Shown: positions 17,276 through 26,500, counted from the stretch's first letter. The stretch: DNA of 64,000 nucleotides from a bacterium (GCA_016124945.1 WGMT01000021.1:1-64000); one strand, 5' to 3'. A program made the numbers and translations. Notes: generated from the sequence alone by a model not told the origin.

Positions 17276-18328
17276 ATGTCCGAAGCTGGCACTTTCTTAA
17301 CCCGCACCCGTGGCCGCGGACAGTTGGATTGGGCGGATATTCTCACCTATCTTTACCTGCTCGGCGGCACGCTGCTCATGTTCTTACCCGTGATCTGGCT
17401 CGTCTTTTCATCGTTTAAGACGCAGGCGGCGCTGGTAAAATTTCCACCCGATCTTCTGCCCTATTCACAGGTGACAGCCACCGTGGACGGCTACGACGAT
17501 CCGCTGCCCCTCTTCGATGTGACAATGGACGATGGATCGGTACGTCGTCTTGCCCAGGTGCGCCGTGTGGGCATCGAAGCGCAGTTGGTGGATCCAGCCA
17601 ATCCAGGCGAGATCATTCGGGTCCCCCTGAATCAGCGCCAGGAAGTGAACGAAGTGCGTCTGGCCGTCGAGAATTATGTAGAGCCGTTACAGCGCTTCAA
17701 CTTTCTGGTCTACCTGCGCAACAGTGTCGTCGTGACGCTGGCGGCCACGGTGATTACGTTGATCATCAACAGCATGGCAGCCTTCGCCCTCTCCAAATAC
17801 GAATTTAAGGGGCGTGACGCCATCTTCCTGCTCTTTTTGAGCACATTGATGATCCCGATCTCCGTGATCCTGGTGCCCGTCTTCCTGGTGATTACCGGCA
17901 TTGGTTGGAACAACAACCTGTGGGGCGTGATCATCCCCGGCGCAGCGACACCCACAGGCGTCTTCCTGCTGCGTCAGTACATGCTGACCATCCCCGATGA
18001 ACTCATCGATTCCGCCCGTATCGACGGGGCCACAGAATGGCGTGTCTACTGGCAGATTGTGGTGCCGCTGGCGGCGCCGGCGCTGGCTGTGCTGGCGATC
18101 TTTTCTGTGATGTGGCGTTGGAACGACTTCCTGTGGCCGTTGATTGTGCTTAGCCGCAGCGAACTCTTCACCTTGCAGGTGGGGCTGGCCGCCTTCCAGG
18201 GTGAACTCAATGTGCAGTGGCATTACATCCTGGCCATGACCGTACTCACCCTGCTGCCGATCACGATTGTCTTCGCGTTCTTGCAGCGGTTTATCACGAC
18301 GGGTATCGCGACGACGGGAATGAAGTAG
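17276..18328 (+). CDS. Sugar ABC transporter permease (MalG/UgpE type)
   Basis: A 350-residue second permease of a CUT1 system. The EAA loop reads DSARIDGATEWRVYWQIVVP and is preceded by the usual GVFLLRQYM. The protein has a ~75-residue extracytoplasmic insertion after the first membrane segment (about residues 60-135, rich in Val, Asp and Arg). MalG-type permeases can carry such insertions, here possibly contacting the binding protein. AAGGAG lies nine bases before the ATG. Last gene of the transporter operon; a mirrored repeat at 18333-18417 follows and may act as terminator. Confidence 0.92.
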   Translation: MSEAGTFLTRTRGRGQLDWADILTYLYLLGGTLLMFLPVIWLVFSSFKTQAALVKFPPDLLPYSQVTATVDGYDDPLPLFDVTMDDGSVRRLAQVRRVGIEAQLVDPANPGEIIRVPLNQRQEVNEVRLAVENYVEPLQRFNFLVYLRNSVVVTLAATVITLIINSMAAFALSKYEFKGRDAIFLLFLSTLMIPISVILVPVFLVITGIGWNNNLWGVIIPGAATPTGVFLLRQYMLTIPDELIDSARIDGATEWRVYWQIVVPLAAPALAVLAIFSVMWRWNDFLWPLIVLSRSELFTLQVGLAAFQGELNVQWHYILAMTVLTLLPITIVFAFLQRFITTGIATTGMK

Positions 18329-18332
18329 AAGA

Positions 18333-18417
18333 GATTGGGCGATTAAGCGATTAGGGGATTTCAGATCCTGTCGACGATCTGAAATCCCCCAATCGCCTGA
18401 TCCCTTAATCGCCAATC
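18333..18417. repeat. Mirrored octamer repeat after the transporter operon
   Basis: GATTGGGC, GATTAAGC, GATTAGGG, then GATTTCAGATC (18333-18367) face GATCTGAAATC and CCCAATCGCC, CTTAATCGCC in the right arm (18376-18417). The inner arms pair perfectly. The period is eight here, not seven. It begins four bases after the permease stop codon. Confidence 0.75.
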
Positions 18418-18542
18418 TGTTCACGCCACCATCCCGTCATCTTATCATCCTCCCTCATCCCTGGAGCCTCCCATGTGAATCCTCTCCATCGACTCATGGC
18501 AACCGGATCATCTACTGCCCCATCACATGCTGGGATAGGTCC

Positions 18543-19766
18543 ATGAACACCACTTCTTTCGATCATTTGCTTACTTCGCCGGAATACTATGTCGATCCCT
18601 ATCCCGTCTTTGCGCGGCTGCGGGCGGAAGCGCCTGTTTACTGGAGCGAAGCGTGGAGCGGCTGGATCTTGACACGCTATGATGACATTGTGACGGTACT
18701 ACATGATCCGGCGCGATTCTCTAGCGCGGGGCGTATCCGCTATTTGCTGGCACAGTTGCCCGAAGAGCAACGCCGCCACGCTGCGTTGCTCGAACGGCAT
18801 TATGATGTGGGCCTGGCCCATGCTGATCCGCCGGATCATACGCGGCTGCGGGCGCTGCTCAATCGCTTCTTCACGCCGCGCCATCTGGAATCGCTGCGCC
18901 CGCGCATCCACGCCTTAGTAGATGAGATGCTGGATTGTCACGCTGCCGCCAGGCGCATGGACGTGATCCACGATCTGGCCTATCCTCTGCCCGCCATCAT
19001 TGTGCTGGAGATGATCGGCGCAGCCGCCGAGGACCGCGACCTGCTGCGCGATTGGGCACTGGGCATCAACCGTCTCTTCGCCGCCGGAGGACGCACATCG
19101 CTGGAAGCGGTAGACGCTGCACTCGCCTGTTTGGCAGGCATCCGCGCCTACATCGCTGATCTGGCCGACCAACGCCGCCGCCAACCGCGTGAAGACCTGA
19201 TCAGCCATCTTGTCCATGCAGGCGAAGGAGAACGGTTGAGCGAAGGAGAGTTACTCGCCACATGTGTCACCCTCTTTGTGGCCGGTCATGAGACAACGAC
19301 GAATTTGATCGGCAACGGTCTGCTGGCCTTGCTGCGCCATCCAGAGCAGATGCGCCAATTGGCCGCCAACCCTGCTCTGATCCTGCCGGCAATGGAGGAG
19401 TTGCTACGCTATGATACGCCGGTCCCCCGTGGCTGGCGGCTGGCGAAGGTGGACGCTGAAATCGGTGGTCAGCACATCCGTACGGGGGACTTGCTCCTGC
19501 CCATGATCGGCGCAGCCAATCGTGATCCGGCGTACTTCGCCAACCCCGACGTCATCGATTTTCAGCGCGTAGACAACCGTCACCTGGGGTTTGGCTATGG
19601 CATCCACTTTTGCCTGGGTGCGCCGTTGGCTCGGCTTGAAGTGCCGGCTGTTTTTAACGCCCTGCTTGCCCGCTTTCCTGCACTGCGGCTCGACGAATCT
19701 GCACCGCTGACGTGGCGTAGAGATGTGGCGCTACGCGGTATCGAGTCTTTGCCGGTGGTGTGGTGA
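18543..19766 (+). CDS. Cytochrome P450
   Basis: A 407-residue soluble class-I-type P450. The oxygen-binding I-helix reads AGHETTTN, the ExxR motif is in EELLRYDTPVPR, and the haem-binding loop is FGYGIHFCLGAPLARLE with the iron ligand Cys357. The N-terminus (PEYYVDPYPVFARLRAEAPV) matches soluble bacterial P450s (CYP107-like style). It needs electrons from a ferredoxin and reductase, neither of which is adjacent. The substrate is unknown. GGATAGG just before the ATG is the likely ribosome site. The gene appears to be alone between two intergenic regions. Confidence 0.93.
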   Translation: MNTTSFDHLLTSPEYYVDPYPVFARLRAEAPVYWSEAWSGWILTRYDDIVTVLHDPARFSSAGRIRYLLAQLPEEQRRHAALLERHYDVGLAHADPPDHTRLRALLNRFFTPRHLESLRPRIHALVDEMLDCHAAARRMDVIHDLAYPLPAIIVLEMIGAAAEDRDLLRDWALGINRLFAAGGRTSLEAVDAALACLAGIRAYIADLADQRRRQPREDLISHLVHAGEGERLSEGELLATCVTLFVAGHETTTNLIGNGLLALLRHPEQMRQLAANPALILPAMEELLRYDTPVPRGWRLAKVDAEIGGQHIRTGDLLLPMIGAANRDPAYFANPDVIDFQRVDNRHLGFGYGIHFCLGAPLARLEVPAVFNALLARFPALRLDESAPLTWRRDVALRGIESLPVVW

Positions 19767-19951
19767 CAAACAGCATTTGCACCTTGCTTACGGTGAATCC
19801 ATTGCTGCCATCCGCGTAATAGATTCTGCCGAAGACCTTGTACCTTTGTTATGTGGCGCTGCCCAAGCCGCTGTTGCTAGTGGAGTATATATTTCTTTGC
19901 CCGCGCCCTTCATCTATGCTACGATTTCTCTCCAAAATGAGAGGAGATGCG

Positions 19952-20161
19952 ATGAATTGTCCCAATTGCAATACGTGGAATCCCGACGATAAAGATGTTT
20001 GCTGGCGTTGCCAGACGCCTCTACCCAGGCCGGTCGAAAAGAAGCCGCGCAAGCCGATGGTCTTTTTCGGTCTACCCTTGTGGGCGTGGGTGGTGGTGTT
20101 GGTGATCTTCTTTGCGCCGCTGCTCGGGCAGTGTTTCTTTGTCGGCCCGCCACCTGGGTAA
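19952..20161 (+). CDS. Small zinc-ribbon membrane protein
   Basis: A 69-residue protein: CPNC at residues 3-6 and CWRC around 18-21 form a zinc ribbon, followed by a basic Pro-rich linker and one membrane segment (about 41-60, WAWVVVLVIFFAPLLG). AGGAG five to six bases before the ATG at 19952 decides the start; a longer frame exists but lacks such a site. It resembles the many zinc-ribbon/TM proteins of unknown role in Chloroflexota. Confidence 0.75.
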   Translation: MNCPNCNTWNPDDKDVCWRCQTPLPRPVEKKPRKPMVFFGLPLWAWVVVLVIFFAPLLGQCFFVGPPPG

Positions 20162-20367
20162 GAGACTTGCGTTGATGCGTTAATTGATTGCCTGTTGACC
20201 GTACTTAGTGGAACTACACAAGAAGTACACAAACCGTCCTGCCGTTGCACCACAACCCGATTCTGCGAATGGATAGCGTGTTCCGAAATTAGCGCTACGC
20301 CGATGCACTGCTGGGGTTGCGGTTGACAACGGCTTTTTCATGGAGCCTTGGAGAATTAGGTCTTATC

Positions 20368-21813
20368 ATGCGTAAGTGGTGGTTCATTCCCTGGAAGCAA
20401 GCTGAACCGGATCAGAACGAAAGCCAAGATGGTTGGCGTACGTTGGTGCAACGCCGCATCAGCAGCAACGTCGATCACCTGCGTCCTCAACGGTGGAACT
20501 GGTACGCATTGGTCCATCCTCTGGATCGGGTAGTGGAGAGGCAGGCACCAAAGCCTCTCGAACTGCAACAGGTGCGCGGGTTGCGTTACTTCTGGCTCGA
20601 CGGCATCTTTGCCACAATCAGCGAAAACTTTTACCTGGGGTTTGTTGCACTCTTTGCACTTGCCTACGGCGCATCCAATGGGCAGGTTGGCTGGCTGACC
20701 GCTGTGGCGAACCTGATGGGTGCCATCGCTCTCTTCCCAGGCGCGCAGGTGCTGGAGCGCTTCGAGAAACGCAAGCCTGTGGTGGTGTGGACAGGTGGCG
20801 GTTTTGCCCGGCTCATGCTGTTGGGGTTGGCCTTTGTCCCTTTCTTGGTGCCCGACGCACAATGGGCCATCCTTGCCATCATCTTGCTCAATGGCGTGCG
20901 CGCTTTCATGGGCAATTTCTCAAACCCTGCCTGGACATCAATGGTTGCTGATCTAGTGCCAAACGCCATGCGCGGACGTTACTTTGGCAGTCGCAACTTG
21001 ACGATGGGCGTGGCCGCGCTTTTGGTGGCGCCATTGGCCGGTTGGCTGATCCGTATCGGCAACGGTTGGCAGGGGATGGATCTTTTCGGTTTTCAGACGA
21101 TCTTTCTCCTGGCTTTTGCCACAGGCGTTGTCAGCACCCTGAGCTTCAACCGCATCCCTGAGCCGACGTCACCCATCACTGTGCCCAAAGGACAACCGAG
21201 TGGGCAGATCCTGCAAGTCTTGCGCGACAGCCCAGGTTTTCTGGGGCTGGTGATCAGCAGTTTTGTGTGGAATGTCTCGATCCAAATCGCGGGGCCTTTT
21301 TTCAACGTCTACCTCGTCAACGAGTTTGGTACGTCGGCGGCCACGATTGGGCTGCTGGCCGGCGTTTCCAGTGCGTCGGCCCTCTTTGGGCAACTCTTCT
21401 TTGGGCGTGCCATGGATCGCAAAGGCGCGTTGTGGGTACAGATCTTCAGTGGTCTATCGATTCCGTTGCTGCCCTTTTTCTGGCTTTTTGTAACAGCACC
21501 GTGGCAAGTGGCCCTAATCAACATCTGGGGTGGCTTTATGTGGGCCGGTTACGGGCTTTCAAACTTTAGCCTGTTGCTTGAACTAACGCCCGATGAGCAA
21601 CGGCCACGCGCTGTCGCACTCTACCAGACGTCTGTCTTCGCGGCTGCCGTGCTCGGGCCCTTGTTAGGCGGATATTTGGCAGATGTGGTAGGCTATCATC
21701 TGATTTTTGGCCTGAGCTGCATTGGCCGCCTGATAGGCATCGTCGGCTTTATCTGGCTTTCTGCCGGCCCGGCCCGTCGTAGTGGCAAAGGCATCCCCGC
21801 CGACGTTGTTTGA
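20368..21813 (+). CDS. Major facilitator superfamily transporter
   Basis: A 481-residue membrane protein with a ~75-residue soluble N-terminus and about twelve membrane segments. MFS features include GGFARLML, the cytoplasmic loop RGRYFGSRN between segments, and FGRAMDRKGALW near the middle (the repeated motif-A position). It is probably an exporter or nutrient permease; the substrate is unknown. The unusually long N-terminus (WWFIPWKQAEPD and onward) includes a stretch predicted to be cytosolic. Start chosen at the ATG at 20368. The stop is 46 bases before the first M42 aminopeptidase, so they may be co-transcribed. Confidence 0.88.
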   Translation: MRKWWFIPWKQAEPDQNESQDGWRTLVQRRISSNVDHLRPQRWNWYALVHPLDRVVERQAPKPLELQQVRGLRYFWLDGIFATISENFYLGFVALFALAYGASNGQVGWLTAVANLMGAIALFPGAQVLERFEKRKPVVVWTGGGFARLMLLGLAFVPFLVPDAQWAILAIILLNGVRAFMGNFSNPAWTSMVADLVPNAMRGRYFGSRNLTMGVAALLVAPLAGWLIRIGNGWQGMDLFGFQTIFLLAFATGVVSTLSFNRIPEPTSPITVPKGQPSGQILQVLRDSPGFLGLVISSFVWNVSIQIAGPFFNVYLVNEFGTSAATIGLLAGVSSASALFGQLFFGRAMDRKGALWVQIFSGLSIPLLPFFWLFVTAPWQVALINIWGGFMWAGYGLSNFSLLLELTPDEQRPRAVALYQTSVFAAAVLGPLLGGYLADVVGYHLIFGLSCIGRLIGIVGFIWLSAGPARRSGKGIPADVV

Positions 21814-21859
21814 TCCGTCATCTTATCCTCCCATTATCGTTCCGCAGGAGTTGCGCGCT

Positions 21860-22912
21860 ATGCCATCTACCTTCGATCTTCTCAAACGTCTGACCGAAGC
21901 GCCGGGTATCTCGGGCAACGAGGAAGCCGTGCGCGCTTTAATTGTTGAAGAGGTTACACCGCTGGTAGATGAAGTGCGCACCGACGCACTGGGCAGCCTT
22001 ATTGCCCGTAAACGCGGACGTGGCGATGGTAGTCAGTCCTTGATGATCGCCGCCCACATGGATGAAATTGGCCTGATGGTGACGGCACTGGATCGCGGCT
22101 TTGTCCGCTTCACCAAAGTCGGTGGCATCGATTGGCAGGTGATGCCGTCGCAAGAGGTGATGGTACATGGCCGCAGCGACCTGCCTGGCATCGTCGCCAG
22201 CCGTCCGCCGCATGTCTTGTCGGCAGAGGAGCGCAAAAAGCAGATGGGCAAGGACGATCTTTTCATCGATGTGGGGCTGAGCGTCGAGGATCTGGCAAAG
22301 CAGGTGCAGATTGGCGACTTCATCTCGATCCAGCGAGAGACAATGAAACTGGGCGAAAAGATGGCCACCGGCAAAGCCTTCGACAACCGCGCCTGTGTCG
22401 TCGCCATGATCCTCATGCTGCATCACCTGCAAGCTCTGCAACACGAGTGGGATGTCTACGCTGTGGCCACAGTACAGGAAGAAGTAGGCTTGCGCGGGGC
22501 CATCACTGCCACCTTCGGCATACAACCGACGTTGGGCATTGCCCTCGATGTCACCTTTGCACGGCAGCCGGGCGCAGGCGACGAAGAGACGGTGGAATGG
22601 GACAAAGGACCAGCCATCGGCCTTGGCCCCAACCTGCACCCCAAACTGCGCCAACGTCTGCTCGACACCGCCAAGACCAACGAATTCTCCTACGTCGACG
22701 AGATTCTGCCCGGCAACACCGGCACCGACGCCTGGGCCATGCAGGTGACACAGGCCGGTATCCCCACAGGGCTGCTCTCGATCCCGATTCGCAACATGCA
22801 CACCCCCGCCGAAACCGTCGTCCTCAAAGACATTGAACGCACGGCGCGATTGCTGGCGTCCTTCGCTGCGGGATTGGACGGAGAGACGATGGGGGCGATT
22901 CAGTTGGATTAG
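21860..22912 (+). CDS. M42-family metalloaminopeptidase (first of three)
   Basis: A 350-residue co-catalytic zinc aminopeptidase of the M42 family (TET-type, often annotated FrvX or glutamyl aminopeptidase). Metal and catalytic blocks: AAHMDEIGLMV (His and Asp), AFDNRACV (bridging Asp), VQEEVGLRGA (catalytic Glu and metal Glu), ALDVTFA, and the late His in RNMHTPAETV. Such enzymes trim peptides released by ATP-dependent proteases. GCAGGAG nine bases before the ATG at 21860 sets the start. Two further paralogues lie downstream on the same strand, and an antisense toxin-antitoxin pair overlaps its last four bases. Confidence 0.93.
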   Translation: MPSTFDLLKRLTEAPGISGNEEAVRALIVEEVTPLVDEVRTDALGSLIARKRGRGDGSQSLMIAAHMDEIGLMVTALDRGFVRFTKVGGIDWQVMPSQEVMVHGRSDLPGIVASRPPHVLSAEERKKQMGKDDLFIDVGLSVEDLAKQVQIGDFISIQRETMKLGEKMATGKAFDNRACVVAMILMLHHLQALQHEWDVYAVATVQEEVGLRGAITATFGIQPTLGIALDVTFARQPGAGDEETVEWDKGPAIGLGPNLHPKLRQRLLDTAKTNEFSYVDEILPGNTGTDAWAMQVTQAGIPTGLLSIPIRNMHTPAETVVLKDIERTARLLASFAAGLDGETMGAIQLD

Positions 22913-23319
22913 TAAGAGAACCCTGTAAAATTGTCTAAGAAAGTTCGCACCGTGATGATGGGTATCCCATCAAACGATTCTATATCCAATAGGTGGTGAT
23001 CTCCGCTGATGATGACATCTACCTGTCCGGCGATCGCTGCTTCGAGGAATGGATCATCTTTCGGATCGACGCTTCCTGATTTTAGCGTGATGATCGGTGT
23101 AACGAGGATTGCGTTGCGAAAGAGGTAGCGTGTGATGTCATCAATAACATACGGGGGAAGCTTGAACTTTGGACGTGCAATCACTTCTATGTACTCGCCG
23201 AGAATCGCACTGCTGACTACCAACTGAAATCTGTCTTGCATCCACAGGTCGATTATTGAGCGGGCATGACCACCAAGAAGCGCGGATACTAAGACGTTTG
23301 TATCTATGATGACCTTCAC
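22909..23319 (-). CDS. PIN-family toxin (COG1569-type)
   Basis: A 136-residue PIN-domain RNase: IIDTNVLVSALL (first Asp), SAILGEYIEVI (Glu), and DPKDDPFLEAAIAG with ISGDHHLL for the remaining acidic residues. This matches the 'putative toxin of PIN family' group. The ATG overlaps the antitoxin stop (ATGA), and its own end overlaps the convergent M42 gene by four bases. Together with the upstream gene it forms a toxin-antitoxin unit lying antisense between two M42 paralogues. Confidence 0.85.
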   Translation of the reverse strand: MKVIIDTNVLVSALLGGHARSIIDLWMQDRFQLVVSSAILGEYIEVIARPKFKLPPYVIDDITRYLFRNAILVTPIITLKSGSVDPKDDPFLEAAIAGQVDVIISGDHHLLDIESFDGIPIITVRTFLDNFTGFSY

Positions 23320-23558
23320 TGCCCTGTCCGATGCTGCTGGATTTCATAGTCAATGGTCTCTTCGTTGATCTGCTCTTGCGCTGCGATTGTCCTTGCTGTA
23401 TCGAGAGCTGACAGAAAACGCTCCCTGAGATCTTCGTCACGTGTTGTGCGTAAGCGTAAAAAACGCACGTAGTCAAGCAATTCGGGCAATACTTCTTCGG
23501 GAAGTGCATAGACTTCTTGCAGCACAGCTTGACGAGTCTCTTGTGGCATAGTTGACAT
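23316..23558 (-). CDS. Putative antitoxin of the PIN toxin
   Basis: An 80-residue, mostly helical, acidic protein: QETRQAVLQEVYALPEEVLP and ELLDYVRFLRLRTTRDEDL, similar to the short DUF2281-like antitoxins that precede COG1569 toxins. It shows no ribbon-helix-helix signature I can name. It overlaps the toxin start by four bases. I choose the ATG at 23558; GGAG lies about 13 bases upstream, rather far, so an ATG three codons later is possible. Confidence 0.7.
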   Translation of the reverse strand: MSTMPQETRQAVLQEVYALPEEVLPELLDYVRFLRLRTTRDEDLRERFLSALDTARTIAAQEQINEETIDYEIQQHRTGQ

Positions 23559-23646
23559 TAAATGCTTGCTCCTTCTCCGTACACATTTGATACGGATTCT
23601 ACGAACACTTATCGCCATCATACCACAGCCAAAAACGAGAGTGTAG

Positions 23647-24675
23647 ATGGAAAAATATCAACTGCTCGAACAACTTTGCCTCGCCCGCGGCGTCGCTGGC
23701 CAGGAAGGATCGGTGCGGCAGATCCTGCGTGAGGCGCTGACCGATCAGGTAGACTCGCTGGAGACTGACGCGCTGGGCAACCTCATCGCCCGCAAGCGCG
23801 CCCATGGCGAGGACAACCCACTGCGTATGATGATCGCCGCCCACATGGACGAAGTCGGCTTCATGGTGGTGAAGGTCAACGACAACGGCACACTCAAAGT
23901 GCGTTCCGTGGGCGGTATCGACGCCCGCCTGCTCCCCGGCAAGCGCGTGCAGATCGGCGAAAAGGCTCTCCCCGGCGTCATTTTGCAGACGCCGGTCCAC
24001 CTGCAGGGCAGCGGCAACGGTGTCACGTCTATCGATAAACTTGTGATCGACACCGGCGGCGCCAACGGCATCAAGCCCGGTGACATGGTCACCTTCGAGC
24101 CGAGTTATGGGCAGGTGGGGCGGTTGCTCAAGGCCAAGTCTTTCGATGATCGGGTAGGTTGCTACGTGCTCGTCGAACTGCTCAAGCGCGACTATCCTTG
24201 CGAAGTGGTGGGCGTCTTCACGGTACAAGAGGAGATCGGACTGCGCGGCGCACGCGTCGCCGCTTACGCTGTCGATCCGCACATCGGCTTCGCGCTAGAA
24301 GGCACCATCGCCGACGACACGCCCAAAGACAAAGACGAAAGCCCCACCACCCAATTGGGCAAAGGACCGGCGCTCTCGGTGATGGATCACAGCGCCCATG
24401 CCGACCCGCGATTGGTGCGTCACCTGATCCGCACGGCTGAGGACAACGGCATCCCCTGGCAATTCAAGCAGCCCGGCGTCGGCGGTACCGACATCGGCGC
24501 CATTCATCTGGCGCGTGAAGGCATCCCGTCCATGGCCGTATCTGTGCCCTGTCGCTATATCCACGCCCCTGCCGCTCTCCTCGATCCGCAGGATTTAGAG
24601 AACACCATTGAGTTGATGGCAAAGGCAATGAATGATTTACGATTTGCGATTGACGATTTGCGATTGTCTGGTTGA
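23647..24675 (+). CDS. M42-family metalloaminopeptidase (second of three)
   Basis: A 342-residue paralogue with IAAHMDEVGFMV, SFDDRVGCYV, VQEEIGLRGA, ALEGTIADD and the late His in RYIHAPAALL. The substitution ALEGT for ALDVT marks a different subgroup from its neighbours, so substrate preference may differ and mixed TET particles are conceivable. The last fourteen residues (NDLRFAIDDLRLSG) are encoded by the heptamer repeat GATTTAC/GATTTGC/GATTGAC, so the C-terminus is repeat-derived and longer than needed. The start has only a weak ribosome site. Confidence 0.92.
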   Translation: MEKYQLLEQLCLARGVAGQEGSVRQILREALTDQVDSLETDALGNLIARKRAHGEDNPLRMMIAAHMDEVGFMVVKVNDNGTLKVRSVGGIDARLLPGKRVQIGEKALPGVILQTPVHLQGSGNGVTSIDKLVIDTGGANGIKPGDMVTFEPSYGQVGRLLKAKSFDDRVGCYVLVELLKRDYPCEVVGVFTVQEEIGLRGARVAAYAVDPHIGFALEGTIADDTPKDKDESPTTQLGKGPALSVMDHSAHADPRLVRHLIRTAEDNGIPWQFKQPGVGGTDIGAIHLAREGIPSMAVSVPCRYIHAPAALLDPQDLENTIELMAKAMNDLRFAIDDLRLSG

Positions 24676-24765
24676 CATCGTGAATGGATACCTGGGGAAG
24701 TGATCGATTCTACTTCACCAACCGGCAAAAAGGGCATCACATCCTCAACACGACAATCGTCAATC
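24634..24765. repeat. Heptamer repeat, GATTTGC type
   Basis: GATTTAC, GATTTGC, GATTGAC, GATTTGC, GATTG run from 24634 to 24666 and encode the end of the second M42 protein. A shorter mirrored arm, GACAATC and GTCAATC, lies at 24752-24765 next to a copy of CCTCAACACGAC. Confidence 0.75.
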
Positions 24766-24789
24766 GAAAATACCCAAGGTGAGATAAAA

Positions 24790-25794
24790 ATGAAAGAACT
24801 AATCCGCAAACTGTGTGAAGTCTATGGTCCGGTAGGGCGTGAAGGCGCCGTGCGCGAGGTGATCCGCCAGGAGATTGAGGGTGTGGTGGATGAGGTGCGC
24901 GTCGATGCGATGGGCAATTTGATCGCTACGAAGCGGCCTACACAGGACGGTGCACAGCCGGGGAAACGCATCATGTTGGCTGCGCACATGGACGAAATCG
25001 GCGTCATGGTCAGCCATGTGGACGAGAAGGGCTTCCTGCGCGTGACGCCGGTGGGCGGGGTGCTGGCTGCCGCCGTCCTTGGCACACAGGCCATGTTCGA
25101 GGACGGCACGCGCGGTCTCTTCGGCATCGAAGGACAGATCCTCGTGCGCGACAAACCCGAACTGAGCAAAGTATTCCTCGACGTGGGGGCTACATCCAAA
25201 GAGGATCAATCGCTGGGCATCGGTGATCAGGCCGTCTTCCGCACAGCGTTTGTGGATCAGGGCAAACGGCTGCTCGCCCCCAACTTCGATGATCGCATCG
25301 GTTGTGCCGTCCTCGTGCAGGTGTTGCGAGAGATCAAACAGACGCCCAACGAGATCATAGCCGTCTTTACTGTACAGGAAGAAGTGGGCGTGCGTGGGGC
25401 CAAAGTTTCGGGCTTCAGTGTCGAGCCGGATCTGGTCATCGCGCTTGACGTGACCGCAGCCGGTGACATCCCCGAAGTCAAGGTCAGCCCGTCCGCGTTA
25501 GGCGCAGGGCCGGCCATCAAGGTGAAGGACACCTTCATGCTGGCCGATCTGGGTGTACGTCGTTGGCTTGTGCGAACAGCCGAAGCCTTTGACATCCCCT
25601 ACCAGTTGGAAATTCTGGAGTTGGGTGGCACCGACGCTAGCGCCGTCCAGACCAGTCGCGCCGGTGTACGGGCCGGCGCAGTTTCGATCCCCTCTCGCTA
25701 TGTACACCAGCCCTCACAGATGATCGACTACGACGACGTACAGAATTGTGTGCGGTTGTTGGTCAATGCGCTGAGTGAGGCGGTGGCGGTGTAG
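24790..25794 (+). CDS. M42-family metalloaminopeptidase (third of three)
   Basis: A 334-residue M42 enzyme: LAAHMDEIGVMV, NFDDRIGCAV, VQEEVGVRGA, ALDVTAAGD and the late His in RYVHQPSQMI. It starts at the ATG at 24790, after AAGGTGAG; the frame extends upstream only through the repeat. With the two preceding paralogues it makes a tandem family of three, as expected if peptide trimming is important to this organism. Confidence 0.93.
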   Translation: MKELIRKLCEVYGPVGREGAVREVIRQEIEGVVDEVRVDAMGNLIATKRPTQDGAQPGKRIMLAAHMDEIGVMVSHVDEKGFLRVTPVGGVLAAAVLGTQAMFEDGTRGLFGIEGQILVRDKPELSKVFLDVGATSKEDQSLGIGDQAVFRTAFVDQGKRLLAPNFDDRIGCAVLVQVLREIKQTPNEIIAVFTVQEEVGVRGAKVSGFSVEPDLVIALDVTAAGDIPEVKVSPSALGAGPAIKVKDTFMLADLGVRRWLVRTAEAFDIPYQLEILELGGTDASAVQTSRAGVRAGAVSIPSRYVHQPSQMIDYDDVQNCVRLLVNALSEAVAV

Positions 25795-25841
25795 ACTATC
25801 ATTTGGCTTGAAATCGCTGATTAGGACGATCCTTTCTACCC

Positions 25842-25871
25842 TTGACACGTATATACCAGGTGATACATAAT
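25842..25871 (+). promoter_or_regulatory. Candidate promoter/operator of the BrnT-like toxin gene
   Basis: TTGACA (25842-25847) and CATAAT (25866-25871) are 18 bases apart, with the palindrome GTATATAC (25849-25856) between them, which would suit autoregulation by the antitoxin. The -10 box overlaps the annotated ATG at 25870, which conflicts with that start unless translation begins inside or the promoter is different. Confidence 0.35.
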
Positions 25872-26175
25872 GGCGATTATACGAATCCCGCAGCCGATTG
25901 CCTTTGAGTGGGATGAAGGAAATGAGGAAAAAATCTGGGAAAAACATGGAGTACACACAACAGAAGCAGAAGAATGCTTCTTTGATAGACACAAACGGTT
26001 ACTTCATGATCATTTTCACACAACAGATTTTGAGGATCGATACCTCTTGCTCGGTAGAAGCCGACGTTTGCGTTTATTGATGATCGTCTTCACTATACGC
26101 GGCGACTCGGTGCGGGTCATTTCTGCAAGGGACTGTACGCCAAAGGAGCGCAGACTTTATGCAAAAGAAACTTAA
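25870..26175 (+). CDS. brnT: BrnT-family toxin
   Basis: A 101-residue protein with the BrnT pattern: FEWDEGNEEKIWEKHGV near the start, then AEECFFD, DRYLLLGRSRRLRLLMIVFT and RVISARDCTPKERRLY. BrnT is an RNase toxin of type II systems with a toxin-first gene order, which is kept here. The next gene, overlapping by 17 bases, is the antitoxin. The annotated ATG overlaps a -10-like box, so the true start could be slightly different. Confidence 0.85.
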   Translation: MAIIRIPQPIAFEWDEGNEEKIWEKHGVHTTEAEECFFDRHKRLLHDHFHTTDFEDRYLLLGRSRRLRLLMIVFTIRGDSVRVISARDCTPKERRLYAKET

Positions 26176-26431
26176 GCTGCCGGAATTCGCTGACGAAGAC
26201 GAAGAACGAGAATTCTGGGCCAATGTGGATTTGGCCGATTATGTTGAAGCTGACGATTTCGAGTCAGTAGTCTTTCCGAATCTGAAGCCAACCACCAGGC
26301 CAGTTTCGATCCGTTTCCCAGAATATGTAATCGATGCTGTTAAAGAAAGGGCCAACGAAATGGGCGTGCCTTATCAAGTGCTGATCAAAGAGACAATCGC
26401 TCGCATCTTTGTCCCCTCAGACCGCACCTGA
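26159..26431 (+). CDS. brnA: CopG/BrnA-type antitoxin
   Basis: A 90-residue protein: acidic N-terminus with DEDEEREFWANVDLADYVE, then NLKPTTRPVSIRFPEYVIDAV (a ribbon-helix-helix strand and helix) and VPYQVLIKETIARI. This is the layout of the CopG-type antitoxins that accompany BrnT. It should neutralise the toxin and bind the upstream operator. Overlap with brnT gives coupled translation. Confidence 0.82.
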   Translation: MQKKLKLPEFADEDEEREFWANVDLADYVEADDFESVVFPNLKPTTRPVSIRFPEYVIDAVKERANEMGVPYQVLIKETIARIFVPSDRT

Positions 26432-26500
26432 TCGAGCAGTAGAACGTGTTGCGTGGATTAAGAGCAAATTGCTGCTTTAAGACACCTACCGGGGCGAGAA

